The notes: generated by a model from the sequence alone, not told the origin. A DNA stretch of 64,000 nt from Ashinkailepas kermadecensis (GCA_034440615.1 JAOTOM010003996.1:1-64000), one strand, 5' to 3'; positions 1-11,289 are shown, numbered from the stretch's first letter. Translations and numbers: made by a program.

Positions 1-14
1 ATCACCCCTCTCAT

Positions 15-205
15 TTTTCTAATTTCGACGTTGGATGGTACTGTTTGACAATTAACTGCTCTCTGAGTAAGTGCCCAAGATTTACTGGGAAGTGTCAATT
101 GAGACTCTGATGTTACAAGCTTGAAGAAAATCATCCTCTCTGTGTTTGATTGCACCAAGATTTTGCTCTAAACATCCAGAATTAAAAAAGCACAAACCCA
201 AACCA
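15..205 (+). repeat. Dispersed repeat family A, copy 1
   Basis: This stretch aligns along its length with 21210-21408 on the same strand. Both share phrases such as TTGGATGGTACTGTTTGACA / TTGAATGGTGCTGTTTGACA followed by AACTGCTC, GAGTAAGTG / GAGAAAGTG and ACATCCA. The two copies are clearly diverged and neither is open. The class of element is not recognised. Confidence 0.6.
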
Positions 206-229
206 GGCCATATCCCTGAAAAGTGTCTC

Positions 230-500
230 AAAAGAGCTATTGATAACTGGGAAGAGCCCTAGCAGCTTCAGAAGGCCCCCGAGGACTAACAGAGCCCCTG
301 AGAGCTACGGAGAGAACGTGAGACTAACAATGGTTGTGAGGAATGGTAAGGGCTAAGAATCCCTAGAGGCACTAGAGCTAAGAATCCCTTCAGCTAGAAA
401 AGCTGTCGAGGAATGGGAAGAGCCCTAACAGCTGGGGGAGGGCACTTGATGATTGAATATGGTCGCTGAAAGCTAGAGATGACTGGACTGGAAAGCCCAC
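230..500. repeat. Degenerate short repeats (GAGCCCY...AGCT)
   Basis: Phrases such as GGGAAGAGCCCTA, AGAGCCCCTGAGAGCTA, GAGGAATGG and AAGAATCCCT recur at irregular spacing, so this looks like an old, eroded tandem region. No coding or RNA signal was seen. Confidence 0.3.
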
Positions 501-2440
501 GAGGACATAAATGACGATCAGATTCTGTCTTACCAGCAGAAGAAGCACAGGTTACATCTCTGATGCATGGATCACCACACATCTGATGGTGCTCCATGAC
601 CATGTGTCCTCATCACCTTTGATTACTCTCATCCACTTCTGCTGATGCATCTGCTGCCACCTCTTGTACTATCATTGCTGCAGCTGGATGCAGTCATTCT
701 TCCTAGATGCAGGCACACAGGCACCTAGATGCACGTCGATCTGATCTAGATACATTTTGGCAAGTCATCTGTCATGTTGCGCAGTCAGGGCACCACTAAA
801 TTAACAAAGTGTTCCACATCCCTCAAAATTGCTGTCTGCATGGCTTCAGCATAAAATGCCTACTCTACGTACCAAGTAAGCTCATTTTCTGAGTGGCAGA
901 AGTAGGTATATGCTGAAAGCAGTGGGATACATCATACCTATCTAGGCAACTTCCTGCTAGCGATATGTTTCAACTAACAATCTTGCCTATCTAGGTAACT
1001 TGATCTCTATAACCTTTCCAAACCAATTGGATGTTCACAATTGGACCATACCATATGCTGTAGCACGATGGATTTATTTGCGTCCAACACCTATATGAAC
1101 TTAAAACCACTTTCTGTTCCAGGTGTCTCTTCCAGGTTGTGCACACAAAATATCATTCAGTGCAAAACATCAATCGGCAACAAAGTGTGCATTATTATTA
1201 ATAGCATGTGTAGCTTAGCTCCACAAAGTAGGGTAGGAGGATAAATGAATTCAGATGCATCTCCCCTTCAAAATGTTCACAATCAGTGTTCCTACCACGA
1301 TAAAATTGCACTAACTTGATGAGCGTCTCTCACAATCCCTGTTTGTGTTAGGCTACACTGATAGGACAGTGAAGTTCATGGCAATTTAGGTAAGTTCAAT
1401 AGGACTAGGTTAGGTTATGAAGGAAAACCTTCACTTGATTTACAACCAATTCAGCTGTTTGGGTATGTAGCATTGCCAACCTATCAAGCAGATTGGTCAT
1501 ATGTAGATTTAATCGGTAAACTTCCAGTTTAAGTTAATTTCTTATTTCTTGGAAGTTCTTTTTTTAATGTAATGTTCATGAATGTGCTGAACATAATGTG
1601 ACCGATCATTTCCTCACCAAATGCATACTTTTCAGTTGGGAGCCAAAGTAGCGCCCAAAAAGGGGCTTGGAGTTGGATAATATATCACAAAAAGTAAAGT
1701 AAAAAAAATATGTAAGGTAACTTTTCCTAACCTAGGATAGCCATCGATGTAAGATAGTAATTATTTTTAACGGAAAATTTCGAAACAAATGTTTTTTTTA
1801 AAATAAATTTTAAATGAAAAACCTAACCCTAATCTAATCTAAGCTAGCCTGAACCGTTATTGAAGAAAAAAGGTTTTATTTCCTTTTTTAAGTTGTCTAA
1901 CTCACAACAAAAGCCTAGCCTGGCCTAACCCAACATAACCAAAGCTAACCCTTTTGTATGTTTCATGGACGTACAATATTTGTAAAACTTCTTTTGTGGT
2001 TACCTTAAACTGCAAAGATATCGACCGATTTAAGCAGACATTATCACATGTTGGAATATTTATCATGACCATTCTGCCATCAAGATCCTACTCATGTCTG
2101 TGCTGGCACCATTGGTGAGCACATGTGGACATTCACTGAAATTGGCTCACAAATGTGAATTGGTAGATTTTAGGAACATACTTTCATCCTCACATGCCAT
2201 GCCACATGAAATACATTTCCTGATAATGTAGTAACCTTAACACACCTGGATGCATTTAAAGTTGTACTGCACTGCAACCTCTGCACATTGTTGTACGAAT
2301 ATACTGAATAGATCAACCATGATAACATACTAGATCAAACTTACAAGAGAGGTAAGATCAAACTTACAAGAGAGGTATTTCAACGCCAACTAACAGCCAT
2401 GTCATTTGGTATGCTTTTTCGACCGTACCAAACGCCATCC
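501..2440. other. AT-rich intergenic stretch, no gene seen
   Basis: Reading frames here are short and look like chance. Between 1400 and 1960 there are scattered TAGGTTAGGTTA and CCTAACCTAGG / CTAACCCTAATC words, similar to TTAGG-type runs elsewhere in the window. A 22-bp direct duplication (GATCAAACTTACAAGAGAGG plus two bases) lies just before the end at 2336-2380. Confidence 0.4.
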
Positions 2441-2639
2441 TAAAGCTTGACATACAGTGAAAGAAAATACTTTGGGAAAATTAACAGCACCAAATATTCA
2501 ATTAAAAATGGAATATGCCATCCATTCCCATTTTCAGACGGTAACTTTTCAAGTTACCACCCGTTTCTAAAACTTAGACCAAAATTATATAAATGTTTAT
2601 TTTACATGATTCGTCCCAGTTCAATCAATTCTACAACTT

Positions 2640-2955
2640 TCGATTCTCCCCTTTTGTATCGAGTGCTACCCGTGTACCAGTTTTGAAGGAAATCTGAGGA
2701 GTCAGATCTCGAAGACCTTTGACACTGAATATCTTCCTAGTATTTTGTAATACGGCTTCTTGATTGTGCTTATGATAATCATGTTGTCGAGCTCTGCCAG
2801 TATGCTCGTTTTCACGATGTTCCACCTGTAAGAATCAAATATCAATCCAGCCTGACGTGCATAATGATATTAGTTTTGTGCTTTTAATCGCTGCTTATGC
2901 ACACCGGGAGAGATTTTGACCCAACAATCCAGTTCTTTATGAACGCCCCTCTTAG
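2640..2955 (+). repeat. Dispersed repeat family B, copy 1
   Basis: Segment 2790-2950 is near-identical in order and wording to 5186-5350 (CCAGTATGCTCGTTTTCACG, then CACCTGTAAGAA, then TTTGTGCTTTTAATCGCT, then TTTATGAACGCCCCTCTTAG). Segment 2640-2700 matches the units at 5380-5860 (GAGTGCTACCCGTGTACCAG, TTTTGAAGGAAATCTGAGGA). Family B therefore occurs both as single units and as a tandem array. It precedes both LINE relics in this part of the window, so it may be untranslated LINE sequence or an independent satellite. Confidence 0.6.
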
Positions 2956-3129
2956 CCTCTAACCTTTAGCCATAGACACATGCATATATGCGGTTCTCTG
3001 TTTGGAAACCGCATACATGCAGGCTTCCAAACTGATTCTCCTACTTCATTCATCATCAGGACGGGACATATGTAAAAGTTCTTGGCCGGATTGAAACATT
3101 GCCAAGGGGAAGGAAACACAAGGTAGTAT

Positions 3130-3245
3130 GAAATGGATATCAATCTGAATGGAATAATTCCGACTGGTGTGCCACAGGGTTCCGTTCTAGATACTCTTAT
3201 ATTTATAATCTTCGTGAACAATATTGAGGTTAGGCTGAGGAATAG
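3130..3245 (+). pseudogene. LINE reverse transcriptase relic
   Basis: The + strand reads TGVPQGSVLDTLIFIIFVNN, which corresponds to the region of non-LTR reverse transcriptases that contains the QGSVLGPLLF-type motif followed by the ND residues. Only about 35 codons are left. It is bounded by family B repeat on the left and GC-rich non-coding sequence on the right. A short decayed fragment; clade uncertain, Jockey/CR1-like at best. Confidence 0.55.
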
Positions 3246-3284
3246 GCTGCTCAAATCTGCTCATATCAAACTGGTAACAATGGC

Positions 3285-3375
3285 TACGCGGCCGGTCCTC
3301 TGCATGGACACGGCCGGTCGGCCAGTCCGCGGCATTTTTGCGGCCAGCCGGCCGGCCGCCCAGAGATGCTTCCCA
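3285..3375. other. CpG-rich GGCCGG block
   Basis: A GC-rich block with repeated CGGCCGG words (CGGCCGGTC, CGGCCGGTCGGCCAG, CCAGCCGGCCGGCCGCC). It does not encode a recognisable product. Confidence 0.4.
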
Positions 3376-3616
3376 GGTGCGCTTATCGGTGGGCTGTGGG
3401 TTATCAGCGATAGATAACACACATGCCAAATCGGACGTACCGGGGTGTGCGATGGAGAAGGCAGGCTTCAGCAGGGGAGAGGTGGACGGAACGATAATGT
3501 GTACCCCACGCGACGTTTGCCACTGCCACCTGTTGACAGAAAACGGAGACGCCGCAGCACGATTTCACCGCCAGTGCTTCGCTGGCTGCTCTAGCGGACA
3601 ACTGAGGAACTATTTT

Positions 3617-3830
3617 TGGACGTTATGAACTTTGGTACTAAATGAACCTTGGACGTTATGAACGCTCCCTCTGCAGCCAGTTTTGGAGATTGTGATCGTT
3701 GGACGTTATGAGCTTTGGACGTTGTGAACGTACCCTATCCGATACATTTTCGACTTTATTTCGCATTTTGGACGTTGTGAGCTTTGGACGTTATGAACTT
3801 TGGTACTAAATGAACCTTGGATGTTATGAT
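3617..3830 (+). repeat. TTGGACGTTATGAACTTTGG short repeats
   Basis: The word GGACGTTRTGAACTTTGG or GGACGTTATGAGCTTTGG recurs about seven times. A longer phrase (GGACGTTATGAACTTTGGTA followed by CTAAATGAACCTTGGA) is present once at each end, about 170 bp apart. Non-coding tandem-like sequence next to the 16-bp array. Confidence 0.6.
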
Positions 3831-3861
3831 ATAGCCCCGTACCAAGCTTTACCAGTAGATT

Positions 3862-5180
3862 CTAGGACAAATGTACACATGACAGATGTACGTAAGCAAA
3901 TGTACGTGTGCGCAGACGCACGTATGGCAGCTGTATGTAAGCGGCGCAGATGTACGAAAACGCAAAAGTACGTATGACAAATGTACGTATGACAGATGTA
4001 CGTAAGAGCAAGTGTGCGTATGACAAGGATACGTGAGCAAATGTACATATGACAAAGATCCGTGAGCAAATGTACGCAAGCGCAAATGTACGTAAGTGCA
4101 AAAATATGTAAGCGCCAGCATACGTATCCGCAAATGTACGTAAGCACAAATGTACGTATGCGCAAATGTACGTGAGCGCAAAAGTACGTAATCGCAAATG
4201 TACGTAAACGTAAATATACGTAAGCGCAAGTGTACGTGTGCACAAATGTACGTAAGCGCAAATGTACGTAAGCGCAAAAGTACGTAAGCGCAAATGTACG
4301 TATGCGTAAGTGTACGTAAGCGCAAATGTACGTATGCGTAAACGTACGTAGTTGCAAATGTACGGAAGCGCAAATGTACGTAAGCGTAAATGTACGTATG
4401 CGCAAATGTACGTAGGGACAAATGTACGTATGCGCAAATGTACGTGAGCGCAATTGTATGTATGGCATATGTACCTTACCAAATATATGCAAACGCAAGG
4501 GTAGGTATGCGCAAATATAGGTACATTGGCTCATACATACATTCACCTGTACGTACATTTGCGTCTACATGCTTTTACGTTTATGTACATTTGGTCTCAC
4601 ATACTTTTACGTTTACGTACATTTGCGCTTACATACATCTGCACGTATGTACATTTGTGCATACGTACATTTGCGCATACGTACATTTGCGCATACGTAC
4701 TTTTGCACAAACGTACATTTTCGCATACGTGCTTTTGCGCTTACGTACATTTGCGCTTGCGTACATTTGCGCACACGTATAATTACACATGCGTACATGT
4801 GCGCTTACGCACATTTCGCGTACGTAAATTTGAGCATGCATAAATTTGAGCATACATACATTTGAGCATACGTACATTTGCGCTTACGTGCATCTGCGCA
4901 TGCGTACATTGTGCATACATACTTTTGCGCTTAGCTGCATGACTACTGCAGTCGATGCGCCCCTAAACTCCAACTTTTGAGCTTACGTTTATTTGCGCTT
5001 ACGTACATTTGCGCATACGTACATTCCCCACGCGTGCATTTGCGCTTACGTACATTTGTCATACGTACATCTGCGCTTGCGTACAATTGCCATACGTACT
5101 TCTACGCTTGTACATTGGCTTGCGTACATTTGCGTACGTACACCTGCCACACGTACATTTGTTTAATGTACATTTGTCCG
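3862..5180. repeat. Inverted 16-bp minisatellite array (about 1.3 kb)
   Basis: From 3862 to about 4520 the + strand is made of 16-bp units close to GCGCAAATGTACGTAA. From about 4530 to 5180 it is made of the reverse complement, close to TTACGTACATTTGCGC. The array therefore folds on itself about a centre near 4525. Units vary by a few bases but keep the 16-bp period. Within each unit 14-15 consecutive positions alternate purine and pyrimidine. A short foreign piece with the shared 3'-tail motif interrupts the right half at about 4930-4975. Open frames across the array give only Cys/Thr/Arg/Tyr-rich repeats and are not genes. Confidence 0.9.
4944..4975 (+). repeat. Shared LINE/SINE 3'-tail motif
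   Basis: GCAGTCGATGCGCCCCTAAACTCC matches the tail motif (about GTCGACGCGCCCTAAAACCC) found after the I-type LINE at 11239 and at 14256, 16302, 20425, 24436 and 28446. It is probably the end of a truncated insertion in the minisatellite. Confidence 0.5.
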
Positions 5181-5185
5181 GTTAC

Positions 5186-5870
5186 CCTACCAGTATGCTC
5201 GTTTTCACGATGCTCCACCTGTAAGAAAGGAATATCAATCTAGCTTGACGTGCAGATTGATATTCGTTTTGTGCTTTTAATCGCTTCATATGCACACCGC
5301 GAGAAGTTTGGACATAAATAATCCAGCTGTTTATGAACGCCCCTCTTAGCTTTTGTGCTCATGATCGTTAGTGCGTCCTAGACTACATGTGTGCCAATTT
5401 TGAAGGAATTCTGAGGAGTCCGACCTCAATGACCCCGCCATTTGACCTTGAATAACTCGGCTGTTTATGAACACCCCTCAGCAGGGGACGAGTGGTCTAG
5501 GGGTAAGATGCTCGTCTCACAATCGAAAGATTGTGGGTTCGAGTCTCACCTGTCGCTACTCTTTGCCCGCGACCAATCGGCGTGAGAGATTGGCGACGCT
5601 ATATGACTCAACGGTCGACGTGTCGTAAAACCAATAACCAACCAACCAACACCCCTCAGCTTGTATGCTCATGATAATCAGTACATCAAGTACTCCACAT
5701 GTACCAACTTTGAAGGGAATCTGAAGAGCCCGGCCTCAATTACCTTGACCTTTGATTTCGAATACCTCAGCTGTTTATTAACGCCCCCCCGCCCTTAGCT
5801 TTTATGCTCGTGACGATCAGTGCATCGAGTACTACCCGTGTGCTATGCTTAGCAGTGCAACTATCGACCA
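5186..5870 (+). repeat. Family B tandem units (about 145-165 bp), split by a SINE
   Basis: Successive units carry TGTTTATGAACGCCCCTCTT, then GCTCATGAT.ATCAGTRC, then TTTGAAGGRAATCTGARGAG, then CCTCAATKACC..GACCTTTGA. Unit starts lie near 5330, 5460 and 5780. The second unit is interrupted by the SINE at 5483-5647. The last unit runs into the LINE reverse transcriptase at about 5870. Confidence 0.65.
5483..5647 (+). mobile_element. tRNA-derived SINE, family 1, copy 1
   Basis: A 165-bp element with a tRNA-like head: A box TGGTCTAGGGG, B box GGTTCGAGTCT, and a T-arm pairing GTGGG with CTCAC. The anticodon-arm region resembles a Val(CAC)-type tRNA (CTCACAATCGAA) but its stem is not fully paired, so this is a SINE and not a working tRNA gene. 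The tRNA-unrelated body ends in GTCGACGTGTCGTAAAACCA followed by ATAACCAACCAACC. It is flanked by a perfect 13-bp target duplication, AACACCCCTCAGC (5470-5482 and 5648-5660), and sits inside a family B unit. Confidence 0.9.
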
Positions 5871-7110
5871 ATATCGATATTGCTGGTCGTGGCTAGGCTT
5901 TGTGCGCTTGTAGTATGCGCACAACTGACGCAATATGTATCTTGTCTGCATATTCTATGCCCGAAACAGTATGGCTTCCGCCCTGGCCTATCTACGAAGG
6001 CGCCAGTGCTTCAGCTGCAATATATGCGACCAGCAATGTTGAAAAAGGCATGAAGATGTCACTAGTTAATGCAGACACCTCAAAAGCATTTGACTGCGTC
6101 GAGCACAGCATCGTGGATAAGCTAGGGTGGTACGGCATCGACAACCAGTGGTTCGCCGCATGGTTTAGCAATGGCATGCAGTATGTTGAGCATTCTAAGG
6201 CCCTATCGGTGACGCATGTGGTGGTACAGGGCTCTGTACTTGGTCCTGTGTTGATCCTCCTATTCACTAACGACATGCCACAACATATGGCACATGACAA
6301 GATTGTCATATACGCCGATGACACTCAGTTTTTTTGTTTTTTTTTACGCAGATGTGATGGCAAATGGCTCTGTACTGAAACAACGGGTCGAAACCTGACC
6401 TTTGCAATATATTGGTATGGACAAAATATGCTAACAATAAACCCCTCACAGACAGAAATGATTATTCTCAAAGTACGACATCGAAAGATAGATGACCATC
6501 AAGTACTTCGCATACTTTGGAAGCTCAGAAATTATACCCTCACATTGCGTTAAAATTATGGGTGTCACCGTGAATGATTTCCTATCCTGGTAGCAGGACA
6601 TTGCAACCATCATGCGCCGTTGCCATTGTATTCTCTTATCACGCTAGCTAGGATGAGGCACCGCATGCCACGCTAGTTCATGCAGCTGCTGGTTGAAGTG
6701 CTCGTACTCACCCACGTACGATATTGCATGACTGTTGGGATTGGAAGCGAGATGACTCAACACAAAAGGATGCAAAAGTGTATCAACTTTGGTGCTCGCA
6801 TCGTCGCTGGGCTCGGCTATCGTGACGGAGTCGCTGAACCCCTCTGACCTACGATGACCGGGTGGGGCCCGTATGATAAAAGAAAAAGACCTACAATTCA
6901 TGTACATTTTAACGACACAAACTCACATCAACTCTTTCGACATCATCTATCACTCGTCTCGCTGTCTCCCAGCGCATCACATGGGCGACTGTTGATTGAC
7001 ATCTTCACATTCCACGCATGCGGACTGAATTCGCAAGACGGTCTTTCGTGTACCAAGCGGCAAGAGCGTGGAACTGTCTGTCACCTGGTGTGAGAGACCC
7101 CGTGTTTATT
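5870..7110 (+). mobile_element. Degraded Jockey/CR1-type LINE (reverse transcriptase and 3' part)
   Basis: Near 5957-6020 one frame reads QYGFRPGLSTKAPVLQLQ, the usual start of non-LTR reverse transcriptase motif 2. The next frame reads DTSKAFDCVEHSIVDKL (motif A region), VVVQGSVLGPVLILLF (motif B region) and VIYADDTQFF, which holds the catalytic YADD. Farther on come NMLTINPSQTEMIIL, then QKCINFGARIVAGLG and FARRSFVYQAARAWNCLSPG, typical of the end of this protein. At least three frame changes and several stops separate these blocks, so it is dead. No endonuclease region is present upstream, so it is 5'-truncated at about 5870, where family B sequence ends. Confidence 0.8.
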
Positions 7111-8220
7111 CTTTCAAAAGGACGATGCTTTGCCACTATGCACCCATGCGAGAGGCACTTGAGCATATTTCACCATGCACCGCAGTTTTATTTCCCATTG
7201 ATGTGTTATCGAATGTGTTCAAATGAACACCTGGCAAGGTCCGAATTCTGAACTCACGGTGTCGAGAATAACCCTTTTTATCTTGGCATGGCACTTTTGT
7301 CTTGCAATCCCACATTACGTATTTCATCGAGAGACAATTTCTGGAGATGTCCAGACGTGTGAAAATGTTTTTAGCTTGATAATAAGTATGAAACAAACAG
7401 ATCAAACGCCAGTGTTTCTGAATATGGACACAGAAAACAAACTATTCAAGTTTATCAACAATGTTGATATGCTTACCGTTTCCCTCTCTCCGACGAATCC
7501 TCCATCGATACAGGCCTAGGATACCCATCTCCCCATCTTCTTCTCTTCTCTCTTCCTCTACCTCTATCACTTTGTCCTATATCTGGCGTCCGCATCAGTA
7601 TCAGTATGGATATGTTTAGTTACCCTCACATGCTTGTGTCTCAGGCAACACGCAAAAATACGTTACGAACTAACACGCATCCATTCACCGTTCACTCCTA
7701 CAGCACCCTTGCTATAATTCCCTCAAAACGTACATGATGTAAATAAGTTGGGAAAACGATGCTCCGAATAATTTGCTGTTGTACATTATCCGTACGTTTT
7801 GTGAGAACTTCGGTAAGTCATAGATACATGCATGACGACGCTTCATTATCAGGAATTCGTATGATTCCCAGATCAAAGTTTTGTCTACCATCACACCAAG
7901 TGCTTTTACCGAAGAAGAGGGGGAATGTTGACGTCTTGGGAACTAATTTACAAATTTAGACTGGGTCGTCTCTGGCGCTGGCGCGACCGTCTTGGAACAA
8001 AATCAGATTTCTTGAGATGAATAATTTTGTTGCTTTCAACAAACAAACAAACCATCAGCGACTGCAAGTGATACCCAACGAGCATTTTCACCTGTCACTT
8101 CATCAGATGGAATAGAGCGAATTAACTGAACATCTTCAGTGTGCATGATAAACATGGTTCCTAATATATGTGCTGGGAAAGCATTCACGAAGATTAAGAT
8201 TCATTCACGATGTGTTTATT
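7111..8220. other. No gene recognised
   Basis: Only short chance frames on both strands, with no splice-bounded conserved exon. It begins where the LINE relic loses similarity to any known motif. Confidence 0.4.
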
Positions 8221-8525
8221 TACTGTCCCGGCGCACTTTTTATGACAATGTCACTTTTTGCGGGCCCCGGTCTGTTTTTTGGCTTCTCATGCCGTCTGCG
8301 GCCACGGTGTGGTTTGAGGGCCCCGGCGCGTTTTAAGCCCCGGTGTGTTTTTGGGCTCCCAGTACGCCTATAGAAAGCTCCAGCGGATCTGCAGTAGCTC
8401 TATCCAGCGCATAGAGCTCTGTAGCTTTTCTCCTGGACTCGCTGCGTTTTGGAGGATCCCGGGACTTTGTCGAGTTTCCGGTGACTTTGAGGGCACCGCT
8501 ATGTTTATTTAGAGCCCCGACGTAT
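8221..8525. repeat. GGGCCCCGGYGYGTTTTT degenerate repeats
   Basis: The phrase GGGCCCCGG.. followed by GTTTTTTGG or GTTTTAAGC recurs at about 20-40-bp spacing (CGGGCCCCGGTCTGTTTTTT, GGGCCCCGGCGCGTTTTAAG, CCCCGGTGTGTTTTTGGGCT), then fades. It looks like an old GC-rich tandem repeat. Confidence 0.45.
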
Positions 8526-9900
8526 TACAGTATTATGGAGTGAGTATACATCCTACTAGTATACAGCCATAATACAGCCTACAGTATTATGCAAACTTGC
8601 ATCTCCAGCGACCGGCATCGTCCGTCCGCCAATTGGTAAAGCAAGCCTGCATCACACACGTGGTGCAGTCAGCACTGGCCTATAAGATCCCTATTCCTAT
8701 TCGACCACCATTTGATGCTGTTGTCCGTTGATATTTTACGCAGCGTGTTGTGATTTGATATGGATCTAGCTTGTCTGCAACGTGACGGACAGCTGTTCAC
8801 GTTCTGCTGTTGGGGTGTTCTGGAATATTGCCCATCGTCACACTTACCCCGGTTGGGCATGTGTGTGTGTGCTATTTTTACTCACCAAAAGTTATATTGT
8901 CTGCTCATGTCTGATCTGATAGGCTGGGAGAGGGGAGAAGCATGGGTGTGCTCCCCCTTTTTTAACGAAAACAGGCGTGTTGTGTGGATTCCTACAATGC
9001 TATAGAATGTGTAATGTCTGTGTTGTCTACTTTTTTCACATTGTGCGTACGTGCATTGCTGTGCTGTGAGTAATCGGATGTCATCGATTCAGCGAAAATT
9101 CATCTCAAGTGTTGAATATTTATTTTGCTGGCCACTTGTATCACCGTTCCATAGTTTGAAGCTCAGAAGTATTGAGCATCGGTGGGGCGCGGAGAGTGAC
9201 GAGACGGCGCGCTGACTGAAGGGGAAGAACAGCGCCGGATGTGTGTTTCCATGTGCACTGATACGCCTCTGACAATGTGTGATTTGCATCTCTTCCAGAG
9301 GCGTCGTCTAGGTCAGACGCCTCCTGCGGCCACTGCTGACCCCAGCGCCGGTGTCGAGCCCTCCACTGACACGTGCCACTGTCTTGGTTGGCAGCCGCGA
9401 CGGCTCCGTTCTGTGTGAAGCCGAAGGAGGAAAATACACGGGTGGGTACGGTGCAGCGTTGTGTAGATCGGGACAGGTCCGAACACTGTGCATATTGTGT
9501 AATGGATGGTCATACGGGTGGGTGCAGTATTTTAGCCGAAGTTTGTCATTGTTAAAGCAATGTTTACGGTGTCCGGGCAATGTGTGTTCGGCGAGAATCG
9601 TCTCTCGAGACGCGTGGAGCCCGAACTTAGAACTGGCATCGCTCTTACCCCAGCACAGGTTTCAATTTGACTGTTTGATAACATACACAATGTGTTGGTT
9701 CCGACAACCAATCACCTGATCTGGTCATATGCACACTGAGGGGTGTTGCTTTGTATACTTTTGAGGGGGTAAGTACCCCAGTGTTAAATTATTCGTGAAA
9801 TAGGGTGGAATATACCACTTTTTGAACACTCAATCAACATCCTTCTCCAAGAAATATCGACACCCTGCTTCTCGATGCGTGCTTATGAGTTATTTGTGTC
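8526..9900. other. No gene recognised
   Basis: A 122-codon + frame at 9351-9719 and overlapping shorter frames cover a mildly GC-rich patch near 9300-9450. I recognise no domain and see no clear splice-site pair, so I do not call a gene. A small mirror-like TACAGTATTATG repeat lies at 8529-8590. Confidence 0.35.
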
Positions 9901-9920
9901 TCTTTTCTAACAGTACCTCA

Positions 9921-10345
9921 TTTACAAGTATCATGATCATGCTCTCGATTAGGGATGGTGATGCACGAACATTTCACAATGCAATTTCATGCAAAGGATT
10001 TATTCTTAATGCAATATGGCATGGAGTGCCATTGTATAGCATAGGTATTTTGTATTGCTATGCATAGGAAGATATATATTCAAGAAAACAATACAATATA
10101 CCTATGCTATACAAGGGCACTGCATGCCATATTGCATTATGAATAATTCCTTTGCCTGAAATTGCATTGTGAAATGTTCGTGCATCACCATCCCTTATCG
10201 AGAACAAGTATCATGATCATGCTCTCGATAAGGGATGGTGATACACGAACATTTCACAATGCAATTTCAGGCAAAGGAATGATTAATAATGCAATATGGC
10301 ATGCAGTGCCATTGTATAGCATATGTATGTTTTATTGCTATCCTG
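9921..10345. mobile_element. Fold-back (MITE-like) repeat in three alternating arms
   Basis: Arm 1 (+, about 9921-10067) starts ACAAGTATCATGATCATGCT and contains AGGGATGGTGATGCACGAAC. Arm 2 (about 10085-10204) is its reverse complement. Arm 3 (+, about 10206-10345) repeats arm 1 from ACAAGTATCATGATCATGCT onward. Arms are about 120-145 bp and near-identical. The small frames reading RDGDARTFHNAIS are by-products of the repeat. It may be a fold-back transposon, or a miniature element plus a partial second copy. Confidence 0.75.
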
Positions 10346-10544
10346 AATATATCTCTGCCTAAATTATGAATATTAAAACAACTGATGAAGGTACAGTCAT
10401 AAGTACACCATTGGCTCAAAATTGAGTTTGAAAGACATCAAAAGTATTTGAAATGACACTACTAATTCCATGGCAAATTTTGACATCCTACTGTGCTCGT
10501 TTCGACATCTCACACCTAGCGAAAAACCATTATTTTAACACTGA

Positions 10545-11285
10545 AGTGCCCCTTCAATGTTGGCTTTGCCCCAAATAGTTCCACGTATGGGAGAGCAGGT
10601 CTCACTTTACTGGATTCCAGCACATGTAGGAATCCGTGGAAACGAGTTGGCAGATCAGGCTGCAGGGCGTGCAGCACACGCACCATGTCGCCGTGCGCTT
10701 CCACATCCTGCTAGTGACCACTACCCAACTATATCATCATTTATTTTCAGGCAGTGGCAGGAAAGCTGGGACCGAATAGAACTACACAAATTGAAGCGAA
10801 TCAAACCACACTTAGCACTGTGGCCCTCGTCATTCAGTCGAACTAGAAGGGACGAAGTGGCCATCTGTCGTCTCAGAAATGGTCACACGCTAGCAACACA
10901 TAGATACTTACTGTGCGGGGTCGACAGGCCGGAATGTGTGAAGTGTAATGCCGCGCTGACCGTGCACCATGTGCTGGTGGCGTGTCCAGCATATGCAGAA
11001 GAACGCAGGCGGCACTTCGGATATGATGCGAATACTCTGAGATTATTTGACTTATTGGGAAACGATTCCCAATTTATATATAACAGAACAATTTTGCGCT
11101 TCCTCGCGGAGATACAATTTCAAGTGACATATGCACCTGCCTAGGTGATAACTTACTCCTACAGACATCTTGTATTCGAACTTGACAATCTGACGCGTGT
11201 CTAAGTAAGTTTGTTATGGGTGCAATATAACCCACATGGGTTGACGCACCCTAAAACCCCAATAATCATCATCATCACCAAATAA
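10545..11285 (+). mobile_element. I-type LINE, 3' end with RNase H domain
   Basis: The 195-codon frame at 10557-11144 contains LYWIPAHVGIRGNELADQAA, the C-terminal half of a LINE RNase H domain (His and the GNE.AD residues). Then comes a CVKC...HHVLVAC Cys/His cluster followed by YAEERRRHFG, characteristic of the C-terminus of I-superfamily LINE ORF2. The frame is open to its natural stop, but everything upstream is missing, so the copy is 5'-truncated. About 100 bp of 3' sequence follows, ending GGTTGACGCACCCTAAAACC then CCAATAATCATCATCATCAC, a short simple tail. The last 30 bp resemble the tails of SINE family 1, which suggests that this LINE class mobilises the SINE. Confidence 0.85.
11239..11275 (+). 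repeat. Shared LINE/SINE 3'-tail motif (LINE copy)
   Basis: GTTGACGCACCCTAAAACCC followed by CAATAATCATC. It aligns with the SINE tail GTCGACGTGTCGTAAAACCA followed by ATAACCAACC. The position at the very end of a LINE identifies this motif as the retrotransposition tail. Confidence 0.65.
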
Positions 11286-11289
11286 TTTA

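Noticed and set aside
3824..4865. Overlapping open frames of up to 244 codons on both strands, rich in Cys, Tyr, Thr and Arg
   Set aside because: They are readings of the 16-bp inverted minisatellite. The same motif appears in all frames and both strands.
3862..5180. Possible CRISPR array (regular short repeats)
   Set aside because: Units are contiguous without unique spacers and the DNA is eukaryotic; other short arrays in the window have the same problem.
5483..5660. Functional tRNA-Val gene
   Set aside because: A and B boxes are present but the anticodon stem does not pair fully. The element repeats at several sites with a SINE tail and target duplications.
9351..9719. 122-codon + frame as a gene
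   Set aside because: No recognisable domain, and overlapping frames on both strands are equally open.
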